A stretch of 64,000 bases of DNA from Kutzneria chonburiensis (GTDB taxonomy: Bacteria; Actinomycetota; Actinomycetes; Mycobacteriales; Pseudonocardiaceae), in assembly GCF_028622115.1 (NCBI RefSeq), contig NZ_CP097263.1, positions 5,394,001 to 5,458,000 on the forward strand, read 5' to 3'. How positions within the stretch are numbered: position 1 is the stretch's first letter; each line of letters begins with the position of its first letter. The notes beneath the pieces were generated by a model, which was not told the DNA's origin, did not search any database, and was given only the letters and a program-made list of their open reading frames with translations. A program made the position numbers and the translations under genes. Of the stretch, positions 27,166-36,502 are shown in pieces.

Positions 27166-27967
27166 CGAGGTCCGCGGTCGTGACGCCGGACAGGGCACCC
27201 CGCAACGTCGGCACCGCCTGGACCAGCTGCCGGGTGTACGGATGCCGCGGCTCGCGGTAGATCTGTTCCACATCACCGATTTCCACCAGTTCGCCGGACC
27301 GCAGCACGGCCACCGTGTCGCAGACGTGGCGGACCACGGACAGGTCGTGGGAGACGAAGACCAGCGTCAGCGCGAACTGGTCGACCAGCTCGGCCAACAG
27401 ATTGAGGATCTGCGCCCGCACCGACACGTCCAGCGCGCTCACGGGCTCGTCGGCGACCACGACGCGGGGCTTCGGCGCCAGGGCCCGGGCCAGCGAGATC
27501 CGTTGCCGCTGGCCGCCGGAGAACTGGTGCGGGAACCGCCGGCCGGCGTCGACCGGAAGGCCGACGGCCGCCAGCAGCTCGGCGACACGCTCGTCCTGGC
27601 CAGGGATTCGTTGCGCGACAAGAGGTTCGGCGATGATGTCCCGCACCCGCATCCGCGGGTCGAGTGAGCCCATCGGGTCCTGGAACACAACCTGAAGATC
27701 GCGTCGAAGGAAGGACAGCTGCCGCTCGGAACGTCCGTCCACCCGCCGGCCGTCGAACGTGACAGTGCCCGAGGTCGGCTGGTCGAGGCCGGCGAGCAGC
27801 CGGACCAGCGTGGACTTGCCCGAGCCCGACTCGCCTACGATGCCGAAGCGCCGGCCCGACTCGATCTCGAACGACACGTCGCGCAGCGCGTGCACCTCCG
27901 CCCGCGGCCCGAATGCCGACGTCCGCGCGCGACGGTAGACGCGACTCAGGTTCTCCACCTTGATCAT
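27143..27967 (-). CDS. Opp/Dpp-type ABC transporter ATPase (OppF-like)
   Basis: This ATPase of about 274 aa has Walker A GESGSGKST, signature FSGGQRQRISLARAL, Walker B VVADEPVSALD and an H-loop in VFVSHDLSV. The start at 27967 overlaps the upstream ATPase stop (ATGA); the longer frame has no support. It is last of a five-gene import operon and lacks most of the long C-terminal extension of OppF proteins. The substrate is presumably the oligomer bound by the lipoprotein at the head of the operon. Confidence 0.88.
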   Translation of the reverse strand: MIKVENLSRVYRRARTSAFGPRAEVHALRDVSFEIESGRRFGIVGESGSGKSTLVRLLAGLDQPTSGTVTFDGRRVDGRSERQLSFLRRDLQVVFQDPMGSLDPRMRVRDIIAEPLVAQRIPGQDERVAELLAAVGLPVDAGRRFPHQFSGGQRQRISLARALAPKPRVVVADEPVSALDVSVRAQILNLLAELVDQFALTLVFVSHDLSVVRHVCDTVAVLRSGELVEIGDVEQIYREPRHPYTRQLVQAVPTLRGALSGVTTADLVSERKPL

Positions 27968-28920
27968 TCGTCGCCTCCGACCGGGTGCCAGCACGCGTGC
28001 CCGCGTGTCGACTCGCCGAACCAGGGCGGCTGCACGCGGCACTGGTCGTCGGCGCGCGGGCAGCGGTTGCGGAACACGCAGCCGCTCGGGAACTGCCCGG
28101 CGGCCGGCACCGCGCCGGCGATGGCGTGCAGGCGGCCTTGCTCGTCGACAGCCTCCAGATCGGACGCGTCGAGCAACCCCTTGGTGTAGCGGTGTTTCGG
28201 CTCAGTCAGCACGTCGGCGACCGGTCCTGACTCGACGATCCGGCCGCCGTACATCACCAGCACCCGTTCGCAAACCGTTGCCACGACTGCGAGATCGTGC
28301 GTGATGAACAGCAGCGCGGCGTCCCTTTCCTTTACTCCCTTGGCAATCAGGTCGAGCAACTGCGCCTGGACCGTGACGTCGAGAGCAGTGGTAGGCTCGT
28401 CGCAGATGAGCACATCCGGGTCATTGGCGAGAGCGATGGCCAACAGCACGCGTTGCCGTTGCCCGCCGGAAAGTTGGTGCGGATAGGCATTCCCCAGTTC
28501 AGCGACATCCCGCAGGCGCACCTGCTCGAGCAGCCGCAAGGCATCCCGGTGCGCGGCGGCGCGATCCCTCGCCGTGCGGTGGATCAACCGGGCTTCCGCG
28601 ACCTGGTCGACGATCCGCATGGACGGGTTCAACGCCGTCATCGGCTCCTGGAACACCATGGCCAGCCGCGAGCCACGCAACGTCGAGAGGAGGTTTTCCG
28701 TTGCCCCCACAAGGTCTTCCGGCACGCCGTCGAGCCGGACCGACCCCGTGGCCGTGACGTCGTCGGGCAGCAGGCCGAACACCGCCGACGCGGTCAGCGA
28801 CTTGCCCGAACCCGACTCGCCGATCAGGCCGACCCGTTCACCGCCCCCGACCGTGAAGGAGACATCGCTGACCAGCGGCAGCTCGCCGGCCGCCACGCAC
28901 AGTCCGTCAACCTCGAGCAC
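27964..28920 (-). CDS. Opp/Dpp-type ABC transporter ATPase (OppD-like)
   Basis: This 318-aa ATPase has Walker A GESGSGKSL, signature LSGGQRQRVLLAIAL, Walker B LICDEPTTALD, and the C-terminal Cys-containing OppD tail (CVFRNRCPRADDQCR, ending in HACW) that often binds an Fe-S cluster or zinc. GTG 28920 follows GGAGGG and overlaps the permease by 14 nt. Together with the OppF-like partner it powers uptake. Confidence 0.88.
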   Translation of the reverse strand: MLEVDGLCVAAGELPLVSDVSFTVGGGERVGLIGESGSGKSLTASAVFGLLPDDVTATGSVRLDGVPEDLVGATENLLSTLRGSRLAMVFQEPMTALNPSMRIVDQVAEARLIHRTARDRAAAHRDALRLLEQVRLRDVAELGNAYPHQLSGGQRQRVLLAIALANDPDVLICDEPTTALDVTVQAQLLDLIAKGVKERDAALLFITHDLAVVATVCERVLVMYGGRIVESGPVADVLTEPKHRYTKGLLDASDLEAVDEQGRLHAIAGAVPAAGQFPSGCVFRNRCPRADDQCRVQPPWFGESTRGHACWHPVGGDE

Positions 28921-29722
28921 GACGGCCCTCCAACCTGGGGTCGAAGCGATCACGCAGGCCGTCGCCCAACAACGTGAAACCCAGCACCGCGACGGCGATC
29001 GCCACGCCCGGCACGATCAGCAGCCTCGGCTGCACGGCCAGGAGTTCCTGGGACTCCTGCAGCATGCGCCCCCATGACGGCGTCGGCGGCTGCGTGCCGA
29101 GACCGAGGTAGGACAGCGCCGCCTCGGCCAGCACCGCGATGCCGAACGACACCGAGCACTGCACGATCACCAGCCCGGCGATGTTCGGCAGCACATGCCG
29201 CACCGCGATCGCCGGCCCGGACCGGCCGGCCGACCGCGCCGCCAGCACGTACTCCGTGTTCAGCACCTGCAGGGCGGAGCCGCGGGCCAGGCGGGCGAAG
29301 GACGGCACGGTGGCGATGCCGATGGCGATCATGGCGGTCAGCGTGCTGGCCCCGAACGCGGCGCCGAACATGATCGCCAGCAGCAGCGCCGGGAACGCCA
29401 GCACGATGTCGTTGGCCCGCAACACGATCTCGCCCAGCCAACGCGGACCGGCCGCCGCGAAGACACCGAGTGGCGTGCCGACGACCGCGGCGACGCCGAC
29501 GGCGACCACGCCGACGTACAGCGTGGTTCGCGCGCCGACCATGAGCTGGCTGACGAGGTCCCGGCCGAACCGGTCGGTGCCCAGCCAGTGGGCGCCGCTC
29601 GGGCCTTGCAACCGCAGCGCCGCGTCGACCTGAGTCGGGTCGAACGGCGTCCACAGAAAGGAGAGCAGCGCCGCCAGCACGATCAGCCCGACCAGCACGG
29701 CCCCGATCACGAGGTTCCTCAC
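28907..29722 (-). CDS. Opp/Dpp-type ABC permease (OppC-like)
   Basis: This 271-aa permease has about six membrane segments, an N-terminal OppC-type stretch (HWLGTDRFGRDLVSQLMVG) and an EAA loop near SALQVLNTEYVLAARSAGRS. GTG 29722 overlaps the stop of the partner permease (GTGA). Confidence 0.9.
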   Translation of the reverse strand: MRNLVIGAVLVGLIVLAALLSFLWTPFDPTQVDAALRLQGPSGAHWLGTDRFGRDLVSQLMVGARTTLYVGVVAVGVAAVVGTPLGVFAAAGPRWLGEIVLRANDIVLAFPALLLAIMFGAAFGASTLTAMIAIGIATVPSFARLARGSALQVLNTEYVLAARSAGRSGPAIAVRHVLPNIAGLVIVQCSVSFGIAVLAEAALSYLGLGTQPPTPSWGRMLQESQELLAVQPRLLIVPGVAIAVAVLGFTLLGDGLRDRFDPRLEGRRARG

Positions 29723-30660
29723 CGCGCCCTCCGCAGCCTCGGGTCAACGACCGTGTAGAGCACGTCGACGAGGAGGTTGACCACCAGCACCGCCGCCACC
29801 AACACCATCACCACGTCCTGCACGACGATCAGGTCGCGACTGCCGACGGCGTCCAGCAGCATGCTGCCGAGGCCGGGGATGACGAAGACCCGTTCCACCA
29901 CCACGGCCCCGATCAGCAGTGTCGCCAGTTGCAGGCCGAGCACCGTCACGACGGGCACCGCCGCGTTGCGCAGACCGTGCCGTACCAGGGCCTGCGTGGG
30001 CTTGAGGCCCTTCGCCCTCGCGGTGCGGAGGTAGTCCTCGCGGAGCACGTCCAGCACGGCCGAGCGGACGTACCGGGTCAGCACCGCCGCCTGGACCAGG
30101 CCGAGCGACAGTGCCGGCAGCACAAGGCCTTTCAGAAACGCCACCGGGTCGGCGTCCGGCGGTGTCCACCCACCCGACGGGAGGATGTGTAGCGACACAG
30201 CGAAGATCTCGACCAGGACGATGCCGGCCAGGAACGCGGGAACCGCCGCGCCGAGCTGGCTGAGGCCGGACACGACCGTGCCGGACGCCGTGCGGTGCTT
30301 GGCCGCGGCGAGCGTGCCGAGTGGGATGGCGACCAGCACCGCCACCACCGTCGCCGCACCGACCAGCCACAGGGTCACCTCGAAGCGGTCGAGGAGCTGG
30401 GGGCCAATCGCGTCGCCGGTGACGTAGGAACGGCCGAAGTCGCCGGTGAACAGGCCGCCGATCCAGTCGAGGTACTGCACCGGCAGCGGCCGGTCGATGC
30501 CAAAGGCGTGCCGGGTCTGGGCAAGGAGCTCGGGCGTGGCGTTGACGCCCAGCGCCACCTGCGCGGGATCACCGGGCAGGACGGCCATGAACGCGAACAC
30601 GACAAGGGAGGCGATCGCCAGTGTGAGCAGGAAGATGCCGGCCCGGCGGAGCAGCGCCAT
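29719..30660 (-). CDS. Opp/Dpp-type ABC permease (OppB-like)
   Basis: This 313-aa permease has six membrane segments, the family segment MAVLPGDPAQVALG near residue 27 and an EAA loop near VLREDYLRTARAKGL. ATG 30660 shares bases with the binding-protein stop (TGATG), so translation is coupled. Confidence 0.9.
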   Translation of the reverse strand: MALLRRAGIFLLTLAIASLVVFAFMAVLPGDPAQVALGVNATPELLAQTRHAFGIDRPLPVQYLDWIGGLFTGDFGRSYVTGDAIGPQLLDRFEVTLWLVGAATVVAVLVAIPLGTLAAAKHRTASGTVVSGLSQLGAAVPAFLAGIVLVEIFAVSLHILPSGGWTPPDADPVAFLKGLVLPALSLGLVQAAVLTRYVRSAVLDVLREDYLRTARAKGLKPTQALVRHGLRNAAVPVVTVLGLQLATLLIGAVVVERVFVIPGLGSMLLDAVGSRDLIVVQDVVMVLVAAVLVVNLLVDVLYTVVDPRLRRAR

Positions 30661-32153
30661 CACGACCGTCCCAGTGCTGAGAGGTCGAAGGCCTCGCCCA
30701 CCTGGTTGGGCGGCAGGCCGGTGATGCCCTTCTTGGCCACGATCAAGTTGGGCAGCAGGAATAGCCAGTCCGCGGCGGCGTCGGCGTTGATGGTGCGAGC
30801 CACCTGCTTCATGTCGGCAATCTGCTGCTGTGGTGTGCCGGCGTCGGCCTCGGCCAGCAGCTGGGTGACGGCCGGGTTGCGGTAGCCCCAGTAGTACTTG
30901 GGGTTGCCGAAGGTCGCGATGTCACGGGCCTCGACGTGGGCGACGATCGACATGTCGAAGTCGTGGCCGGTGAACACCTGTTTCAGCCAGACCGCGGGAA
31001 AGTCCAGCTCCTCGATGGTCACCGTGACGCCGATCGCGGCGAGCTGGGAGCGGATCACCTGCGCGGAGTCCACGGCGTAAGGGAGGTTGGGTATACGCAG
31101 CCGTAGCGTGAGGTGCTGGTGGCCGGCGTCGGCCAGCAGCTGCCGAGCCTTGGCCGGGTCGTACGGATAGACGGTGGACAGATCCTCGTACCAGGGGTCC
31201 GAGGGCGGGACCATGCTGCCGATCAGCAGGCCCTTGCCCGCCCACGCGGTGTCCAGCAGGGCCTTGCGGTCGATGCCGTAGGTGAGGGCCTGACGGACGC
31301 GCTTGTCGTTCAGTGGCGCCACGGCGTTGTTGAAGGACAGCACCACCTCGGCGGTGGTCGTGCCCTGGATCGTGGTGAACCGTTCGTCGCTGGCGAACTG
31401 GGCCAGGGAGTCGGGCGCCTGCACTGAGCTGATCACGTCGATGCCGTTGCTCAGCAGGGCGTTGTTCAGAGCGGTCGGGTCCTGGAAGTACTTCAGGACG
31501 ACCCGGCGGTAGGCCGGTTTCGGGCCCCAGTAGCCCGGATTCGCCTTCAGCACGAGGGAATCGCCGCGGTTGAAGCGGTCCAGCTGGTACGGGCCGGTGC
31601 CGATCGGGGTGGTAGCCAGCTGCCGCACGCCGCCCGGCGCGAACATCGCGCCGACGCGGCCGGTCATGGAGAACAGCCAGCCGTTGCTGGGCTGCTTCAG
31701 GACCACGTGGGCATGCGCCGGGTCGACGACCTCGACGTGGTCGACCACGTCCATCTGCGACTTCAGCGAGATGGTCCAGTCGGTGTGGACGCGGTCGATG
31801 CTGAACTTGACCGCATCGGCGGTGAAGGGCTCGCCGTCGGTGAAGGTCACGCCGGTGCGGAGCTGGAAGTCGTAGGTGCGGCGGTCGGGGCTCACGGTCC
31901 AGGACGTCGCCAGTTGCGGCACGATCGCGCCGTTGGCGTCGAGACGGACGAGGCCCTGGTAGACGTTGTCCAGCAGGGCCTGTGGGATCGCGGCGCCGTC
32001 GGTGTGGGTGAAGTCCAGGTTCGCGGGTGCGGCGCTGGCGCCGATGGTGATCGAGTCGGCGCTGGGTGACGAGTACGCGGTCGAGCCCGCCGAGCAGCCG
32101 GCGAGGGCGGCGACCAGCGTCAAGGCGAGCAGCGCGCGGAGCACGGTGATCAC
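30660..32153 (-). CDS. family 5 extracellular solute-binding lipoprotein
   Basis: This 497-aa lipoprotein has a signal peptide with lipobox LAGC (Cys20) and the SBP_bac_5 fold. Its peptide/oligosaccharide-type landmarks are ATSWTVSPDRRTYDFQLRTG, FTADAVKFSIDR and RVRQALTYGIDRKALL. Members bind peptides, nickel or oligosaccharides. It lies 48 nt after the LacI gene and close to a GH51 arabinofuranosidase, which favours an arabino-oligosaccharide substrate (inference). The start region contains hairpin-forming GGTGATCACC (32145-32154) and CACCCT/AGGGTG (32151-32166). Confidence 0.86.
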   Translation of the reverse strand: MITVLRALLALTLVAALAGCSAGSTAYSSPSADSITIGASAAPANLDFTHTDGAAIPQALLDNVYQGLVRLDANGAIVPQLATSWTVSPDRRTYDFQLRTGVTFTDGEPFTADAVKFSIDRVHTDWTISLKSQMDVVDHVEVVDPAHAHVVLKQPSNGWLFSMTGRVGAMFAPGGVRQLATTPIGTGPYQLDRFNRGDSLVLKANPGYWGPKPAYRRVVLKYFQDPTALNNALLSNGIDVISSVQAPDSLAQFASDERFTTIQGTTTAEVVLSFNNAVAPLNDKRVRQALTYGIDRKALLDTAWAGKGLLIGSMVPPSDPWYEDLSTVYPYDPAKARQLLADAGHQHLTLRLRIPNLPYAVDSAQVIRSQLAAIGVTVTIEELDFPAVWLKQVFTGHDFDMSIVAHVEARDIATFGNPKYYWGYRNPAVTQLLAEADAGTPQQQIADMKQVARTINADAAADWLFLLPNLIVAKKGITGLPPNQVGEAFDLSALGRS

Positions 32154-32201
32154 CCTAGCCAGGGTGACGGGCGGTGTCCCGCCATGTGGGCGGCCGGCTC
32201 G

Positions 32202-33230
32202 TCACATCGGGCAGCGGGCCCCGGCGACGGTGTTCGTGCTTTCGCGGACCTGGAGCGCGTGGGGGGCGATGACCTCGCGGGGCGGGGCGTCGAGGCCGTT
32301 CACACGTTCCAGGAGCATGGTCACGGCCGCCTCGGCGATCTGGGTCTTGTCCGGGGCGACGGTGGTCAGCGTGGGAGTGCTGAAGCGGCCGTCCTCGATG
32401 TCGTCGACGCCGACGATGGCGACGTCCGCCGGCACTCGCAGGCCGGCGGCCAGCAGGGTGCGGAGGGCGCCGAGGGCCAGCAGGTCGTTGAAGCAGAACA
32501 CGGCGTCCGGCGGGTCGGCCAGGGACAGCAGCAGGCGCATGGCGGCGGCGCCGTCGGGTCGATGGTACGACTCGGCCGGCACCACCAGGTCGGGGTCGTA
32601 GGCGATGCCGGCCGCGGCCAGCGCCTCCCGGTAGCCCTGGAGCCGCACGTTGGCGGTGCCGGCGGCGGACACGCGCTGGTCGCCGATGGCGGCGACGCGG
32701 CGTCGCCCGAGGCCGAGCAGGTGCTCGGTGGCCTCGCGGGCGGCGGTCACGTTGTCGATCGCGACCAGGTCGGCGATGCCGGGGCCGACCTGCTCGCCCA
32801 GCAGCACCAGTGGCAGGTCGGCGCGCATGGCCGTGAGGAACTCGGCGTCCAGGGCGAGCGGGCTGATGATCAGGCCGTCGATGGTCCGGGACCGGGCCCC
32901 GGAGGAGGTGAGGCGTTCACGGTCGCCACGGCCGTCGGTCTGGTCGATGAGCACCGACCAGGACTCGCGCTCGGCGGCGGCAATGACCTCCTCGGCCAGT
33001 TCGGCGAAGTACGGGATGCCGAGCTCGGGCAGGGCCAGGCCGATGATGCCGGAGCGGCCGTAGCGCAGGTGCCGGGCAGTGAGGTTGGGCCGGTAGCCGA
33101 GCTGGTCGATGGCCTCGCGGACGCGGCTGCGGGTGGCCGCGCTGACATGCCGGTACTCGTTGACCACGTTGGAGACGGTCTTGACCGAGACCCCGGCCAG
33201 CTTGGCCACGTCCTTCAGGCTGGCGCCCAC
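32202..33230 (-). CDS. LacI-family regulator of the ABC importer and arabinofuranosidase
   Basis: This 342-aa regulator has an N-terminal LacI helix-turn-helix and hinge (SLKDVAKLAGVSVKTVSNVV, residues 4-60) and a periplasmic-binding-like sensor domain. It sits between the importer operon, which it precedes, and the divergent GH51 gene. A near-perfect 20-bp palindrome (33296-33315) in the divergent gap is its likely operator. The inducer is probably arabinose or an arabino-oligosaccharide (inference). Confidence 0.88.
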   Translation of the reverse strand: MGASLKDVAKLAGVSVKTVSNVVNEYRHVSAATRSRVREAIDQLGYRPNLTARHLRYGRSGIIGLALPELGIPYFAELAEEVIAAAERESWSVLIDQTDGRGDRERLTSSGARSRTIDGLIISPLALDAEFLTAMRADLPLVLLGEQVGPGIADLVAIDNVTAAREATEHLLGLGRRRVAAIGDQRVSAAGTANVRLQGYREALAAAGIAYDPDLVVPAESYHRPDGAAAMRLLLSLADPPDAVFCFNDLLALGALRTLLAAGLRVPADVAIVGVDDIEDGRFSTPTLTTVAPDKTQIAEAAVTMLLERVNGLDAPPREVIAPHALQVRESTNTVAGARCPM

Positions 33231-33295
33231 CCACGCTCCTCCTGCCGCGGTCGTCTTCCCTGCTGCCGACTGTACGGCTACCCTCGCGTAGGGCC

Positions 33296-33315
33296 GGTTT
33301 ACAACGTTGGAAACC
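33296..33315. promoter_or_regulatory. LacI-type operator in the lacI-GH51 gap
   Basis: GGTTTACAACGTTGGAAACC is a 20-bp palindrome with a central CG and only one mismatched pair, as in LacI-family operators. It lies 66 nt upstream of the regulator and 181 nt upstream of the GH51 gene. Confidence 0.7.
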
Positions 33316-33496
33316 GAGGAGGCCCGCCCTGAACCAGGGGAAACTGTTCAGCGGTGGCCACGGCTGCCGCATGACGGGAGTTCCTACGGAGTCCGGTACG
33401 CCCAGGTGCCGGCCGCCGCTCTGCGGAGCGGGCCGCCGTTGGTGGCCCGCTCCGGCCGGCGGCGGCTGGTGACCGCGATCGAAGGATGACAACACG

Positions 33497-35020
33497 GTGC
33501 GACAGGCACGACTGACGCTCGACCCCGGCTTCGCCGTCGGCGAGGTGGACCCGCGGCTGTTCGGCTCGTTCGTGGAACACATGGGCCGCTGCGTGTACAC
33601 CGGCATCTACGAGCCGGGGCATCCGGCCGCCGACGAGGACGGCTTCCGCGCCGACGTGCTGGACCTGGTGCGGGAGCTGGGTGTCACGGTGGTCCGCTAT
33701 CCCGGCGGCAACTTCGTCTCCGGCTACCGCTGGGAGGACGGGGTGGGGCCGCGCGGTGAGCGCCCCAGCCGGTTCGACCTGGCGTGGCGGCAGATCGAGA
33801 CGAACGAGTTCGGGCTGAACGAGTTCATGAAGTGGTCACGCAAGACCGGCGTGGCGCCGATGATGGCGGTGAACCTGGGGACGCGCGGCGTCCGTGAGGC
33901 GGCTGACCTGGTCGAGTACTGCAACTTTCCCGGCGGCACCGCGCTTTCCGACCTGCGGGCCAAGCACGGCAATCCGGAGCCGCACGGGATCTCGTTGTGG
34001 TGCCTCGGGAACGAGCTCGACGGCCCGTGGCAGATGGGCCACAAGACGGCCGACGAGTACGGCCGGCTGGCCAACGAGGCCGCGAAGGCCATGCGCATGG
34101 TGGACCCGAGCATCGAGCTGGTGGCGTGCGGGAGTTCGAGCAGCGGCATGCCCACGTTCGGGTCGTGGGAGGCGACCGTGCTGGAGCACACGTACGACAA
34201 CGTCGACTACGTGTCGCTGCATGCCTACTACGAGGAGCACGACGGCGACCTCGGCAGTTTCCTGGCCAGCGCGGTGGACATGGACCGGTTCATCGACGCC
34301 GTGGTGGCGACCTGCGACCACGTGGGCGCGAAACTGCGCAACCGCAAGCAGATCCGGCTGTCGTTCGACGAGTGGAACGTCTGGTACATGCAGCGTTTCG
34401 TCGGCGAGAAGAACCTCGTCGCGGAGCGGGTGCCGCGGTTGATCGAGGACAACTACCACGTGGCCGACGCTGTGGTGGTCGGCTCGCTGCTGATCACCTT
34501 GCTGCGCCACGCCGACCGCGTCGGCGTGGCGTGCCAGGCGCAGCTGGCCAACGTGATCGCGCCGATCCTCACCGAGCCCGACGGCGGTGCGTGCCGGCAG
34601 ACCATCTTCTTCCCGTTCGCCCATGCCGCACGCCATGCGCGTGGGCGGGTGCTGCGCGTCGAGCCGGATTCGCCGCGTTACGACACCAAGCGGTTCGGTG
34701 ACGTGCCGTTGCTGGAGGCCGTGGCCACTCAGGACGGCGACGAGGTGGTGCTGTTCGCCGTGAACCGTTCGGTCGAGGATTCGTTGGCGTTGACCGCGAA
34801 CGTGCGTGCGCTGCCCGGCCTGTCGGTGGTGGAGCACGTCGTGCTGGCGTCGGAGGACCGGTCGCTCACCAACACCGTCGCCGAGCCGGATCGGGTGCTG
34901 CCGCGGCGGATCGACGGCGCGTCGGTTGTGGACGGTGAGCTGACCGCCGAGCTGCCGGCGCTGTCGTGGAACATGATCCGCATGAGCAGCCCCCGAATCC
35001 AGCCTAGCGCCCAGGACTGA
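33497..35020 (+). CDS. GH51 alpha-L-arabinofuranosidase
   Basis: This is a cytoplasmic retaining arabinofuranosidase of 507 aa. It opens in GH51 style (VDPRLFGSFVEHMGRCVYTG) and has GGNFVSGYRWEDG, the acid/base Glu in LGNELDG (about residue 172) and the nucleophile Glu in SFDEWNVWY (about 291). It releases terminal arabinose from arabino-oligosaccharides. GTG 33497 follows GAAGGA. The last 11 residues (SSPRIQPSAQD) lie beyond the usual GH51 end (LSWNMIR) and are encoded by a fragment of the family B repeat. Confidence 0.92.
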   Translation: MRQARLTLDPGFAVGEVDPRLFGSFVEHMGRCVYTGIYEPGHPAADEDGFRADVLDLVRELGVTVVRYPGGNFVSGYRWEDGVGPRGERPSRFDLAWRQIETNEFGLNEFMKWSRKTGVAPMMAVNLGTRGVREAADLVEYCNFPGGTALSDLRAKHGNPEPHGISLWCLGNELDGPWQMGHKTADEYGRLANEAAKAMRMVDPSIELVACGSSSSGMPTFGSWEATVLEHTYDNVDYVSLHAYYEEHDGDLGSFLASAVDMDRFIDAVVATCDHVGAKLRNRKQIRLSFDEWNVWYMQRFVGEKNLVAERVPRLIEDNYHVADAVVVGSLLITLLRHADRVGVACQAQLANVIAPILTEPDGGACRQTIFFPFAHAARHARGRVLRVEPDSPRYDTKRFGDVPLLEAVATQDGDEVVLFAVNRSVEDSLALTANVRALPGLSVVEHVVLASEDRSLTNTVAEPDRVLPRRIDGASVVDGELTAELPALSWNMIRMSSPRIQPSAQD

Positions 35021-35033
35021 CAGCTTGGATTCT
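34974..35033. repeat. family B repeat, partial copy in the GH51 3' end
   Basis: CATGATCCGCATGAGCAGC followed by CCCCGAATCCA resembles the left end of the complete family B copies. GAATCCA pairs with TGGATTC near 35025. It supplies the C-terminal codons of the GH51 gene. Confidence 0.5.
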
Positions 35034-35034
35034 T

Positions 35035-35161
35035 GATCGAATCGAGCAGCCCCCGTTTCCATCCAACCAGATCAACCTGGGAGCCGGCCCCGGCCGAGTG
35101 GTGGCCGGGCCGACGAACGCCGGTTGCCAGGTTCGTGTGGTTGGATGGAAACGGGGGCTGC
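35035..35161. repeat. family B hairpin repeat, copy 1
   Basis: A 24-bp perfect stem pairs 35046-35069 with 35138-35161. A 4x4 internal loop and a further AACCTGG/CCAGGTT stem (35074-35080 with 35127-35133) follow, with a loop of about 46 nt. The stem carries TTTCCATCC/GGATGGAAA where copies 2 and 3 carry AATCAATCC on the left arm. It lies between the GH51 and epoxide hydrolase genes and runs into the latter's frame. Confidence 0.8.
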
Positions 35162-36421
35162 ATTTTTCGGGGCCGCGCGGACGGTCGCGGTCACGAAATC
35201 GGTCGGGTTGGCCGCTGCGGTCGCCTGGCCAACGGATCGCCTTCGGAATCGACCCAAGAAGTCACGAGGATCGGTCCGAAGCGGGCGGAAGAACTCGCGG
35301 ATCTCGGTGACCAGGTCGTCGGGACGCTCGAGGGCGGCGAAGTGGCCGCCACGGGGGAACGCGGTGAAACGCTGGAGGTTGTAGGCCCGCTCGACCCACG
35401 AACGAGGCGGGACGAAGTTGTCATGGGCGAAAGCGGCGAAACCGGTGGGAACCGAGACGTAGCCGGGAGTGTGACGGCCGAGCATGCCCTCGGTGTGCAT
35501 GGTCTCGTAGTAGAGCCGAGCGGACGTGGTGATGGAGTTGGTCAACCAGTACAGGGTGATGTCGGTGAGCAGCTCGTCCTTGCTGAACACGGACTCCACG
35601 TCACCGCCGCAGTCGCTCCACGCCCGGAACTTCTCGACGATCCACGCGGCGAGCCCGGCCGGCGAATCGGACAGGCCGGCGCCGAGGGTGGCGGGCCGGG
35701 TGCCCTGAATCTGCGCGTAGGCGCCCTGGGCGGAGAAGAATTCCGAAGCCTGGTCAAGGAATTTCTGCTCGACGGAGGTGACCGGCGAAGAGACGACCGG
35801 AGTCGCGCCCATCAGGTTCAGGTGGATGCCGATGACGGAGGAGGCGTGATCGCGGCCGATGCGGCTGGTGATCTGGGCGCCGAAATCGCCGCCCTGCGCG
35901 CCGTACCGCGAATAGCCGAGCACCTCGGTCATGAGCCTGTGAAACAGGCCGGCGATGGCGGTGGGGTTGATGCCGGACGTGCCGGGGTGCGGCGAGAAAC
36001 CGAAGCCGGGCAGGCTGGGCGCGACGACGGTGAAAGCGTCGGCCGGGTCACCGCCATGGGCGGCGGGGTCGGTCAACGGACCGAGAATCTTGTGCACCTC
36101 GAAGAACGAGCCGGGCCAGCCGTGGGAGAACAGCAGCGGCAGCGGACGGGGACCAACACCCTTGGCGTGTACGAAATGCAGGGTGGTGTCGTCGAACGAA
36201 GCCAGGAACTGCGGCATCTCGTTGAGCCGCTTCTCGGCGGCGAGCCAGTCGAATGAGGTACACCAGTACGTCACCAGTTCAGCGAGGTAGCCCGGTGGAG
36301 TGCCGTGCGTCCAGTCCTCTCCGGACAGTGCCGGCGCGAACCGGGTGCGGGCGAGCCGCTCCCCCAGGTCCACGAGCTGCTCCTCGCTGGTGACACTCTG
36401 AAATGGACGAACCTGCGCCAT
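35072..36421 (-). CDS. epoxide hydrolase family protein (EHN domain)
   Basis: This is an alpha/beta hydrolase with the N-terminal EHN cap region (about 1-110) seen in microsomal-type epoxide hydrolases. HGWPGSF forms the oxyanion side, the nucleophile Asp is in YGAQGGDFGAQI (about residue 180), and the C-terminal HFAALERPDDL carries the catalytic His. The family normally ends soon after EIREFFRPL (about residue 380). This frame runs about 67 residues longer, and its last part (APVSIQPHEPGN) is read from the family B repeat, so the tail is probably acquired. The substrate is unknown. Confidence 0.82.
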   Translation of the reverse strand: MAQVRPFQSVTSEEQLVDLGERLARTRFAPALSGEDWTHGTPPGYLAELVTYWCTSFDWLAAEKRLNEMPQFLASFDDTTLHFVHAKGVGPRPLPLLFSHGWPGSFFEVHKILGPLTDPAAHGGDPADAFTVVAPSLPGFGFSPHPGTSGINPTAIAGLFHRLMTEVLGYSRYGAQGGDFGAQITSRIGRDHASSVIGIHLNLMGATPVVSSPVTSVEQKFLDQASEFFSAQGAYAQIQGTRPATLGAGLSDSPAGLAAWIVEKFRAWSDCGGDVESVFSKDELLTDITLYWLTNSITTSARLYYETMHTEGMLGRHTPGYVSVPTGFAAFAHDNFVPPRSWVERAYNLQRFTAFPRGGHFAALERPDDLVTEIREFFRPLRTDPRDFLGRFRRRSVGQATAAANPTDFVTATVRAAPKNAAPVSIQPHEPGNRRSSARPPLGRGRLPG

Positions 36422-36502
36422 TGTCCTGCCCCTCTCGAACGGCCTCTATGGAGAGCATGGCGCGGTCACGAGGTGCGAGCTGGCAGAAAAACGACATCAG
36501 AT

